Shown in pieces: positions 44,972 to 55,308 of a DNA stretch of 64,000 nt. Positions within the stretch are counted from its first letter, which is position 1. Each line of letters opens with the position of its first letter. This stretch comes from Haematococcus lacustris. Lineage: Eukaryota > Chlorophyta > Chlorophyceae > Chlamydomonadales > Haematococcaceae. Location: the NCBI GenBank assembly GCA_030144725.1, contig JASKMD010000010.1:1312666-1376665 (forward strand), given 5' to 3'. A model generated the notes under the pieces. That model was not told the DNA's origin. It worked only from the letters and a program-made list of their open reading frames with translations, and did no database searches. The position numbers and the translations under genes are program-made.

Positions 44972-47900
44972 ATGTCTCAATCGAAGGCACCATCATTTCC
45001 GGCAAAGTTCACCACCGGGGATATGACCGGAATCAGTGCGTCAGGCGCTACGGTCCCGTTAGCGTCGGTGGCGGAGACAATGGTGAAGAGAATAATTGAC
45101 ATGAAGGTGAAAGAAGTTCCATTAGGTTGCATCAATGTTGGACTAAGGAGCACTGAGACCCACTACCTGCCTCTTGCAATGCAGAATCCAGCACAGGACC
45201 AGGAGAGGATCAAATACATAGTGGCTCTCATGGCTGGCTGCATGGACCTAGCTAACAGCAACAACCCGCCCAGCAAGGAAATGATGGCTAAGGAGGTGTT
45301 AAGGTGTGGCGTACATGGCAGAGTACAGCATACAAGGGGCTGCAGTATCCACAACCATGCATGAGACTTTTACACAGGCAAGTTTTAAAGGCACGAGCAA
45401 CCTGGACCCAGCTGACAGACGAGGGCAAGAAGGAATACTCCAAGGGATATGTCGCGGCCACCAAACACTATCCAGGCCTGTCTGCCGTGGGAGTGTATGG
45501 GGCAGGCGTCCCTGAGGGCATGGAGTGCTTGATGCAGCTGTATGACATTTACTCAAACTCCAGTGGGTGATAGCATCAGGGGGTGTAAGTCACCTAATCA
45601 CACAGCAACCAAGCCACTCAGCCACCCATCTACCGCATGTTGTGGTGATTGCAGAGAAGCCCATTCAGAGCACACCCGAGCTGTTGGCCACAGTGAGGGC
45701 TGTCACAGCTGTGTCATGCAGCTTGGTGACTGGAAACACACCAAAGAGAAAGACACAACCTGCGACACAGGTATTCATTACCTGTCCATGCAGGTGTACC
45801 AGATGCATGCACCAACAACATGTAATGATATGATGTAGTTGTGCAAATGCAGACAACCAAGCGCCCAAGGAACTCAGCATCCCCCGCAACACAGACATCA
45901 ACCCCAGTGGTGTGTGTGTCTGGCACGTTACAAGTGTCACATGTGTGATGCGGTCAGAATGAAGCGTAACCCTGTTCTAACGCAGGTCGTTGAGGGTGTC
46001 CAATACACTCCACAGTCAAGAGACTGTGTCGCAGCGATCCTGAATGGACAGGAGGACAAGGTGAAGCACACATACAGAGCTTATAGCAATGCAAGTTGTG
46101 ATAGAACAATTGATCAACTACCCTGACCGGTATTCTACATGTGTGCAGTTCAGAGCGACAATTGAGCAGAAGGACTTGGATGACATGGGCAGAGATGGGT
46201 TGGTGTCATGCGGAGTATTGGATGTGTGCTGCGCCGCCATGAAGGTGACATGCACAGCATCCTGATGCATGCATGCAAATGTCTCATTAGCACTGTAGTG
46301 AAGGACGAATTAGGTTGTTTGTGCGCTTACAGATCGAAGGGGGACTGGACCCAGCACTGGAGTTTGTCACCATCCTCCGTACCCAAGCCTTTGATAAACT
46401 GACGCGCACCTGGGAGTCATCAACTGCCCCACCCATGACACAGGAGGATTGGGTGGCGTACAGCACGTATTGCAGCACATATGACAGATTGGCTGAGCGC
46501 AAGGTGATCTTGGCGCCTATGTTTGTGACGAATCACTTCTTCCTGTTTGCCTTCTTCCCAGACACCATGCAGGTGGTGTACTTCAACTCCATGCTTAAGG
46601 GTTCACCGGTACGTGACCCTCACCTAAGCTGTCATACACAGCATCCACCTCACCGTATGAAGGAAGGATTGCAAACAAGATACAACCCTTGTTTAAATGC
46701 AGGACAAACAGCAAGTGGCCTTGATCACGGAGTTGGCAGCTAGGTGCATCAAGGCTGGCCCATGGAGGTTTGAGGTGGGCATCGTGGAGCAGCAGTCGGA
46801 CGGTATCAACTGCGCACACTATGTCCTGGCCATGGTGTACGCTTTTGTCAACCAGCTGGACATGTAAGGGAGGAGATGGACACATTAGGCACAGGTTATG
46901 AAGATCAGGCAAATGCATGGCACAATTGAACCCACATGTGTTGTGAGTCACGCAGGGGCTATGCCAACAAGGTTGACCTGTCTCGTGTGAACATCACAAA
47001 ACAGCGCCAAGACGTGACGGCGAGCATCAATGCTGCAATGGCGGTCATTGGGTCAGAGGCGGCAATGTTCCCAACAGCACCGGTGGCCTCCCCTCCACAG
47101 TACAAGGACGTGCTGCGAGGTACGCAGCATGCTATGGTGTTGTTTCATTCATGCAAGTTGTATCTCCCCAAGACATGTCACCTTCGTGTACTGAGCACCT
47201 TGCATGGTTGACCTTGCATGATTTTAGACCGCAACCCGTACACAGGGTCTCCAGCTGCTGCCTCAACGACCCAACAACAGCCCTCAGCCTCCTCCCCTGC
47301 CAGGGCATCGCCACGTACACCCACCCCTGCCCATTCCTCGCAGCATGCCCCAGCCCCTACCACCGCATGCTCCCAGCCTCCTGCAACCGCCCTGCCCCTG
47401 GCCAATACCTCAGCCTGCACCCCTGGCCCTAACTCGGCGCCTGCCCCTGCCCTTACCCTTGCCCCCACAAGCCTCCCAGCGACACCAGCCCCTACCCCGG
47501 CACCAGCACCAGCTCTTGTCCTGGAGGCATGCCCATCTCCGCCACTTGCTCCCAGCAGGCAGCCAGCAACACCAGCCCAAGACCTGAACCCTGCAACAGT
47601 TCCCGCCCCTGACACTTCCCTTGCCACTACCACTGGAGCTGTGTCACCCATGGGCAGCGGCCGGATGATTGGTGCTAAGCACAGTGGCAGTGGAGGTAGG
47701 ACATGGGTGGTGCTAGAAGCAGCAACAAATTGCTTGTTGTTATGTAGGCCATGGACGTTGCAAGTTGAACATGCGGGCGTGTGTGGCAGTAGCATGATGC
47801 CTTGTTCCAATAATTCATGAGACGTTAGCCATTATCTGCATTTGACCACAGGTCCTCCTGCACCAAGACGGCCCAGAAAGGAAATACGCCATGCGAATGG

Positions 47901-50900
47901 TACACATGTGAGTACCTAGCCATTGGAAGCTCATTTGTTACTCAATACTCTTGGCAGAGGAATGTTTTTATGCTATTGCAGAAAATCGCAAGGGAATACT
48001 GCCCTGATGACAAGTTCCATGACCCCATTACCCAGAATCCTGTGTGGCTGTCATGTGGAACAATGGATCTAGCCCTGGAACTGATTCATGTGGGTAAATG
48101 TGTGGCCTTTGGCATGACGGGTTAGTTGAGCACTATAATTAGTACACATTGATGGCCTGGATTCATGTATAACATGCCTAGTGCACTGCCTTTCCAGGCG
48201 ACTTGCTATGATCCACAGCTCAAGAACTTTGCGTTGTTCAAGTTCGAGATGGGTTTGGCAATAAGGAACAGCCAGGCAGAGGTGGCCTGCAAGGCTAACC
48301 AATTTTGCTTGACAGGTGGCCGCCGCTTGGTTGGCCAAGGAGCGTCAGGAGTGCAGGGTGCGTCGATTGTCCTAATCCCTTTCAACTTCTCAGGGAATCA
48401 CTGGACGCTGGCAGCTGCTTATCCCAGCACACAGAAGGTCGTGTACTGGGACCCAATGGGGGTAAGAACATCAGATGTGCTATTGCAACACATATATAAT
48501 ACCCACTCACAGATGCTAATCGCCGCATACCTGTGCATGCATGTAGGATGGTAAACTCAAGGCTGAGCAGTGGGATAAGGTGCACTCCTTTCTGCAGCAG
48601 TATGTCAGCGCAGGAGATTGGAGTTGGGAGTGCGGCACTTGCCCCCGCCAGCACGATGGCTGGAGCTGCGGCGACCGCATGCTCCTGCACATAGACTACA
48701 TAACTGAGCACATGAAGAGGCATGTACTTGTTTGAAATTGTGTGCTGCTGCAATCATGTGGATGGCTTGTGCAGGTATGCATGTCAGCATGTATGCATGG
48801 ACATATGTGGTGCATGTGCATGTGAATGTGCAGTGAGATGCATGTGACCGTGCCTCAACATCACTTGGCATGATGTGAGGTACATAGTAAGTGGTATCTT
48901 GATTAATGCATGATGTGCAGAGACGCGTCCATGGTCACCAACATCAACTACGATGACAAATCGTGGCTGGCAAGGCGTATGTGCTTGAAGGACGCGGTTC
49001 AGGGTCTGGCGGCAATGAGTGACTCCGATGACAAGTACATCTGGCCTGGTCTGGTAAGAGCAACATCATCAGCTAGAGGCACATGCAACTAAAAATCACA
49101 AGGCAGCAACAACCATGTTGTAAGATGTGATGCTCGCAGGTCAAGGTTGACCTGCGTTGGAAAACAGCTGCGGCCTCAAGGGTGTTGGAAGGCGCCTACA
49201 AAAGAAAGCACGGAGGAAAACCTGTGGTGGGTGGCCCGGCAACTAACTATGTATAGAACATGAGGCAACAACACATCACGGCATGACCATGCATGGGGTA
49301 ACCCTTGTCACAATGCACATTGAACAATTGAGACTAACAGAGTATGTCCGCATGCTTGATCACAGGCTAAGAAGGCTGAGCCCCAACAGGATGCGTCAGC
49401 GAAAGTGTACGTAGATCTAACAGTGAGTATGAGTGACGAGTTAGATAACCATGACCACAAGCAGCAGCTCACCATCAACTGATGGTTAACATTGATAATT
49501 TATTTGCAGGTAGCCAGCCAAGAGGTTGGCATGCAGGAGCAGATTCAAACGTTGGCCAAGGACATTGCTGTGAGTTATCAGATGGAAATATATACTTGCA
49601 TCTCAATATTGTAAGTAATATATAATTGATGAGGATGTTACATCATTGTTTGAATTACAGGACATCAAGAATCAGGGAACCGTGAACACAGCTAAACTGG
49701 ACCTGGTGTGTGACAGACTGCAGCAACTGTGGGACATAGTGCGAGGCAAAGAGGGGGAGAAGAAGGAGGAGAGCCAGGTTCCTAAGGTTGGTAAGCAAGC
49801 ATGAAAACCATCCCACAATAACATTTATGGGCAAAGGTATTGATGGTACTGTTTGGCCTTCATGGTGCTTCAGTGTATGCCATTGGTGCAGGTTGACGAC
49901 CCAACACTAAAGAAGGGCCCTGACACCGAGTGGCAGCTGCCTAAGTTTCAGGATAAAGCTGTTCATGTGTGGCAACCTGGGCAGGAGAAGGAGTTCAAGG
50001 CCACTGTCCTCAGCGATGGCTATGCTGTGATGAAAGTGGGGGAGGAGTTCATGCCTAGCCGCATGGAGCTGTGGGCCTTGTTGGAGCTGACCATGAGCTA
50101 TGCAGACATCATCTTCAAGGAGGGCGCCATCAACCGCGAGGGGGAGGTACGGACCCAGAAGCGCAAGACCAGCAATGTGAGTATAGGTAGCGTCCATGAC
50201 TAGCCCTAGCCCTAGCCCTAGCCCTAGCCCTATCCCTAGCCCTAGCCCTAGCCCTAGCCCTAGCCCTAGCCCTAGCCCTAGCCCTAGCCCTAGCCCTAGC
50301 CCTAGCCCTAGCCCTAGCCCTAGCCCTAGCCCTAGCCCTAGCCCTAGCCCTAGCCCTAGCCCTAGCCCTAACCCTAACCCAAACCCAAACCCATCCCCAC
50401 GTCTAAGCATAGCCCTAGCCCTAGCCCTAGCCCTAGCCCTAGCCCTAGCCCTAGCCCTAGCCCTAGCCCTAGCCCTAGCCCTAGCCCTAGACCTAGCCCT
50501 AGCCCTATCCCTAGCCCTAGCCCTAGCCCTAGCCCTAGCCCTATCCCTATCCCTAGCCCTATCCCTAGCCCTATCCCTAGCCCTATCCCTAGCCCTATCC
50601 CTAGCCCTAGCCCTAGCCCTAGCCCTAGCCCTAGCCCTAGCCCTAGCCCTAGCCCTAGCCCTAGCCCTAGCCCTAGCCATAATCCTAGCCATAACCCTAA
50701 CCCTAACCCTAACCCAACAGAACTTCTATATGTTGACATGCTTCCAGGTGGTGGTCACGGAGTATGGAACTGGGCAACGCAAGCAGCTGCTGTTCACTAG
50801 CCCACAGCAGGATGGCAGCCTTGCTGACGAGGTGTCCATGGCAGGGGTGATGGGTGTGAGGCAGCTGGAGCTGTTCAAGAGCAAGCCGGCACACATCAAG

Positions 50901-52100
50901 GCACGCCACCTGGCTGCCAAGTTGTGGGCAAAGGCCTGCTTGCAGCGACTCCAGGCCAGGGCCAGGCAGCTAGTCTCCACTCCTCTCCGGGGTGGCACGA
51001 TCCTATGCAATGACCCATACACACAGAGAATCAAGGTCCCAAAGCAGCCGGGGCTGACAGAGGTACCAGCAGAGTGTTTGGTGCCGCCTCAGTGCTTGCA
51101 TGTGGATGTGCGGCCAGAGCTCACGGATGCGGAGGAGGCAGCCCTTGCAGCCCAGCAAGACAACCATGCTGCAGCCCAGGCGCCCCCCCCGCCCACCATG
51201 TCAGCCCCCCCCCCCTCAAGCCCACAGAACCAGCCCCACACACCTGTCCCAACAGCTGCTGCCACACCTCACCCCCAAGCCCCCTCCTCAGCAGCATGCA
51301 GCAGCCCATCAGCACCAGGTGCTGGACACAGCCAGCTGCCCCCCCCCCAGCTGTCCACCAATGACCGGGATGGCATGGTCCTCATCATGGCCATGCAGTT
51401 GGTGAGCATACTGCTCATCCCCAAGAGTCACGAGTGGGTGCAGCTGGTTGAGCGGATCTGGAATGGGCCTGGGAAGAATGGCGAGATAGATGCAGCGCTT
51501 GACCTTGCGCTGAAGGCCATGCCTCCCCAGGAGGTGGTGAGGGTGACCTTGCAGCCAGGTCAGGTGTTGGGGATGCGTGGGTATACGATCCACGCTGGGG
51601 ATGTGGGCAGAGAGGGGACAGGCTCTGTGCGTGTGCACTTCTATGCCTCCCGTGGCTTTGTGTCCAACACCACCACCTTCGTGCATGAGTTTGGCACCAG
51701 GTTTGACAGCCTGTGCCAGCCCACTACTGAGCCCAAGCGAGACAGCAACCCCAAGGTGTCAGCCTGGCTTAAGCCAGAAGCAGGTGGCGAGTATGTGCCA
51801 AGGCGCCCCTACCATCCCCCCACTAGGCTGGAGACAGATGAACTCTGGGAGGTTGGGTGGGAGTCACGCTTGCCTAACAGCAATGACGTGGTGTTGCTGG
51901 AAAAGAAATGGGAGACAGCACTAATGGCAGAGGCTGCTTCTCAAGCTGCTGAAGCTGCAATGGCAAGGGCTGAACAGTTGCAAGCTAAGTCAGAGGAAGC
52001 TGAGTCCACGAAGGGGGCAAAGGCAGCAGCAAGGGCAGCAAAGGCTGCATCATCGAAAGCAGCAGCAGCAACAGCAGCAGAAGCAGCGGCAGCAGCAGCT

Positions 52101-52138
<38 letters not shown>

Positions 52139-52166
52139 GGCTATGCTGGAGAAGGGGAAGGCATAG
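44972..52166 (+). CDS. Ulp1-Ulp1-2OG/Fe(II) dioxygenase-like fusion protein, 21 exons, about 1,565 aa
   Basis: Exons: 44972-45303, 45378-45562, 45655-45770, 45853-45909, 45986-46060, 46149-46244, 46333-46608, 46703-46863, 46956-47119, 47228-47695, 47852-47907, 47982-48089, 48198-48461, 48547-48719 (GC donor), 48921-49053, 49140-49226, 49366-49422, 49510-49569, 49661-49786, 49892-50176 and 50748-52166. Every junction keeps phase. Domains: N-terminal region with KRK/KRPR basic patches; Ulp1 module 1 (H355, N372, Q410, C416); Pro/Ala/Thr linker; Ulp1 module 2 (H766, D783, Q821, C827); helical spacer; dioxygenase-like domain (H1211, D1213, H1375, R1388); Ala/Glu coiled tail. Ulp1 proteases cleave SUMO or related modifiers; the oxygenase class hydroxylates proteins or nucleic acids. 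Splitting into two genes is possible, but no stop or poly(A) signal was found between them. Confidence 0.7.
46501..46842 (+). other. Ulp1 (C48-type) protease module 1, probably degenerate
   Basis: The first module reads [20 protein letters not shown] and, across an intron, [12 protein letters not shown]. His (46534-46536) and Cys (46811-46813) are present. The usual catalytic Asp is Asn (46585-46587), and the Gly after the Cys is Ala, so activity is doubtful. Confidence 0.65.
48198..48719 (+). other. Ulp1 (C48-type) protease module 2, complete catalytic set
   Basis: It reads [20 protein letters not shown], then after an intron [13 protein letters not shown]. The His (48399-48401), Asp (48450-48452), Gln (48649-48651) and Cys (48667-48669) follow the H-D-Q-C order of Ulp1/SENP proteases. 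The exon layout mirrors module 1. Confidence 0.8.
50201..50717 (+). repeat. Telomere-like hexamer array in an intron of the Ulp1/dioxygenase gene
   Basis: About 515 bp of CCCTAG with CCCTAT and CCCTAA variants. It contains the same interruption as the left array (CCAAACCCAAACCCATCCCC near 50378). It starts after GTCCATGACTAGCCC, as the left array does on its gene strand, and ends CCCTAACCCAACAG. It lies within the intron 50177-50747. Confidence 0.9.
51060..51690 (+). other. 2-oxoglutarate/Fe(II) dioxygenase-like double-stranded beta-helix
   Basis: [11 protein letters not shown] gives an HxD pair (His 51099-51101). After a Pro/Gln-rich insertion come [20 protein letters not shown] and [19 protein letters not shown] (His 51591-51593), then [10 protein letters not shown] (Arg 51630-51632). 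The order HxD...RGxxxHAG...VRxHxY matches oxygenase-like domains common in algae. Substrate unknown. The low-complexity insertion between the two halves is unusual. Confidence 0.55.
52030..52140 (+). repeat. GCA trinucleotide run encoding poly-Ala
   Basis: A GCA microsatellite-like run encodes an Ala-rich helix near the C-terminus of the Ulp1/dioxygenase protein. Confidence 0.8.
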
Positions 52167-52280
52167 GTGATGTATGCATGATCATGCAATATGTCTGACA
52201 AGCGTGTGAAGTGGGTTAGGGGAGTTGAAGATAGAGCAAAATGATGCAATGCTGAACAACATGGCAATGACTTGGTGTTA

Positions 52281-52285
52281 TGTAA
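52281..52285 (+). terminator. Poly(A) signal TGTAA, Ulp1/dioxygenase gene
   Basis: TGTAA about 115 bp downstream of the stop codon at 52166, before the right subterminal array. Confidence 0.55.
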
Positions 52286-52373
52286 TGTTCTTGACATGAA
52301 TTCATGAACACATGACACTGATATTTTGTGTTTGATGAGCACAGAATACCTAAACAGGAAGCACAGGACACTT

Positions 52374-53487
52374 ACACTGAACACTCTGAATCTAGCACTG
52401 AACGCACTGAACTCTAGCACTGAACGCACTGAACATTGAACTGAACACACTGAACATTGCACTGAACGCACTGAACACCAACAATGAACACACTGAACCA
52501 TGCACTGAACACACTGAACCTTAGCACTGAATGCACTGAACCAAACACTGAATGCACTGAACAATGCACTGAACGCCCTGAACTGTGCACTGAACACACT
52601 GAACCATGCACTGAGCACACTGAACCATGCACTGAACGCACTGAAAACATGCACTGAACGCACTGAACACTGCACTAAACGCACTGAACCTAGCACCGAA
52701 CGCACTGAACATTGCACTGAACGCACTGAACATAGCACTGAACGCACTGAAACTTGGACTGCACGCACTGAACCTTGGACTAAACGCACTGAATATTGCA
52801 CTGAACGCACTGAAAATTGGACTGAACGCACTGAACCTCGGACTGAACGCACTGAACATTGCACTGAACGCACTGAACATTGAACTGAACGCACTGAACC
52901 TAGCACTGAACGCACTGAACCTAGCACTGAACGCACTGAACCTAGCACTGAACGCACTGAACCTAGCACTGAACGCACTGAATTGTGCACTGAACGCACT
53001 GAACATTGCACTGAACGCACTGAACCTAGCACTGAACGCACTGAACTTAGCACTGAACGCACTGAACCTAGCACTGAACGCACTGAACCTAGCACTGAAC
53101 GCACTGAACCTAGCACTGAACGCACTGAACCTAGCACTGAACGCACTGAATTGTGCACTGAACGCACTGAACATTGCACTGAACGCACTGAACCTAGCAC
53201 TGAAAGCACTGAACAATGCACTGAACGCACTGAATAGTGCACTGAACGCACTGAACATTGCACTGAACGCACTGAATAGTGCACTGAACGCACTGAACCT
53301 TGGACTGAACGCACTGAATAGTGCACTGAACGCACTGAAAATTGCACTGAACGCACTGAAACTTGGACTGAACGCACTGAACCTTGGACTGAACGCACTG
53401 AATATTGCACTGAACGCACTGAAAATTGGACTGAACGCACTGAACCTCGGACTGAACGCACTGAACATTGCACTGAACGCACTGAAT
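52374..53487 (-). repeat. Right subterminal heptamer array (CACTGAA)
   Basis: About 1.1 kb of CACTGAAC repeated every 9-10 bases (GCACTGAACGCACTGAACCTA). It is the same heptamer as the left array, in inverse orientation. It is more regular than the left array, with runs of near-identical 19-bp units (for example 52905-53000 and 53030-53150). Confidence 0.9.
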
Positions 53488-53496
53488 CATACCCCC

Positions 53497-53631
53497 CAGC
53501 CCCAGCCTTTGACTTTTTTGGCCTGTTTTATTTGGGGTTGACTTGCTTACATTACAAACTGCAAGTGGGCAAAGTTTCAGCCCAAACGGCCAAAGTCGGT
53601 CCAGGGGCCTGGCTGCTAATTCCTACGAGTG
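53497..53631 (-). repeat. Right terminal inverted repeat of the giant element
   Basis: The reverse complement of this segment matches the left TIR: identical for the first 29 bases, then with scattered substitutions. It ends TTCCTACGAGTG, followed by the CT duplicate. Confidence 0.9.
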
Positions 53632-55308
53632 CTGGAGGACGATGCACCAGTAGAGCGGGGAGGCCCCGCTGCCCTGCAGCACCCCTTACGCAAGAGGGAA
53701 GCTGTCGTTGAGGTGGCCGTTGACCAGCACCCGGCTTGTGGCCCCCCGGTGCAGCAGCTAAGCCCAGCGCACATGCCCCTCCCGGCAGAACCCCATGGCC
53801 TCCATCGTGTCCATCGTCTGGCAAGCCCCGGGACACGTTGTCACAGGCCCCCGCTAGGTCCAGCAATAACAACCAGGCTGGGCTGCCCCGCTACTGCAGG
53901 TACTCTAACAGGTCTAGGTGGAACTGCATGCTGTCGCTGATGTCCCTGCCCAGGATGAAAGCGGACTGGGAGGGGGACACCAGCAGGGCCAACGGCAGCT
54001 GCAACCGGTCCTCCACTGCCATGGCCACCAGGCACACAGCGCAGTTGAGGAGCATGATGGGGCGGTAGCCGGCCACCTGTCCCTCGGCTTGCCAGCCTTG
54101 GGCACGAGGGTGATGATGCCGGTCAGAAACTCAGCCATGGGGGCAGGGTCAGCGGTGTCTGCCAAGGCCTCTTGCAACATGGAATGCAGCGGCCGCCCCA
54201 GCTCCAGCCACAGCCGGTCATAGACCTCCATGGGCAGCCCCTCTAACCCAAGGGCCTTGGTGTGAGAGCAGCCCTGCAGAGCTCGGCCCAGCTCCTCCTT
54301 TGACAGCATAGGGCTGCCATCGGGGCCCTCGGGAGCCCTAGCCTGGGTGGCGTGGCTGCGTAGACTCCAGCGGGCTCTGCGGCTGAGCAGTGGTGCTGGA
54401 AAGCCGTGCACGCTGCCTTCACCCCGGCCGGCGTGGTGAGGTCTGCAGGTCACGCTGCGCGCGACGCTGGGCCCGTAAGAACTGCTGGGCGCGCATGGCC
54501 AGGCCCTGCTTGAGGCGGGCACACTTGGCCCTGTGCCCATCCCTAGCCAACCCCAGCTGACTCGCAGCCTCGTGGTGCTGTGCCTCCGCCCGAAGGAAGT
54601 CCTTGAGACAGTCCAGGAGGTCAGGGTTGTCCAAAGTGGGATCTCTCTTGGAGGAGTGCAGATGGCGCCACGGGTCCACCAGCCCCCACCAGCTACCGCA
54701 GCTGGTGCGCCCCCTGGCCCCGGCTGCCAGCCCTGGCATCCCCATGCTGCGAGCACTGCGGGATGCCCACTCTATCCACTAGGGCCAGGATGCAGTTGAA
54801 GTCGCCACCCATGAAGAGGAGGCGGCGGTCGGCGTTTGGCGGCAGGCAAGCAGGGAGGCACTCGGAGTTGAACGCTGGCCGCTCTGCCTTCTGCGCCGGG
54901 GCGTACACGCACACTAGGGACACTGGCATGCCTGCGAGCTCCCCGTCCACCCGCAGCACTCGCCCCTGGGCCCCTCTGCCTGCAGCTGCACTTGGGTGCA
55001 CCCCTTGAGGATGGTGGGGGACTTGACCAACACCACGCAGCCCTGGGAGCTGCCGGTGCCAGGGGTATAACATGACTGACGTCGCCACGCAGGCTTGGCC
55101 TTTGAGAGGGCTTCGGCCCACTGCCACACGCTCTCCGGCCTATGACACGTTTGGGGAAAGATCCCTGCGCCGGGCTGTCAGCGGCTCAGTCTAGCAGGGC
55201 CTGCAGCTTGTGCGGCTGGGCTAGGCCCTGCACACTGAGGTCGACCGCCATGAACCTGGCGGCAACACCTGGGCGCTGCATGGCTAAGTCCTGACGCCCC
55301 CGCACGGG

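Larger units (their letters stand above)
32666..53631. mobile_element. Giant 20,966-bp CACT-terminal DNA transposon
   Basis: The termini are inverted repeats (first 29 bases identical, starting CACTCGTAGGAATTAGCAGC; imperfect similarity to about 135 bp). CT flanks both ends. Undisturbed LINE units read GCGGCTGGAGG where this one is split, so the empty site is known. Inside are opposite-facing subterminal heptamer arrays, two intronic hexamer arrays, four spliced or single-exon genes and one nested MITE. The transposase has a Cys4 zinc ribbon and D-D-E motifs like the CMC (CACTA)/Plavaka/KDZ group. CACT ends favour CMC/Plavaka, while the oxygenase cargo recalls KDZ. The superfamily is not settled. 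Confidence 0.9.
30854..55308 (-). mobile_element. LINE unit F (short form), split by the giant transposon
   Basis: The unit consists of 30854-32665 plus 53632-55308. The pieces sum to 3,489 bp, which is the 3,487-bp period plus a 2-bp target duplication (CT). The break lies in the RT, between the VPQG and YADD motifs. The upstream part carries the GCAGCACCCCTTACG variant (near 53678), shared with G and H. Confidence 0.9.
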
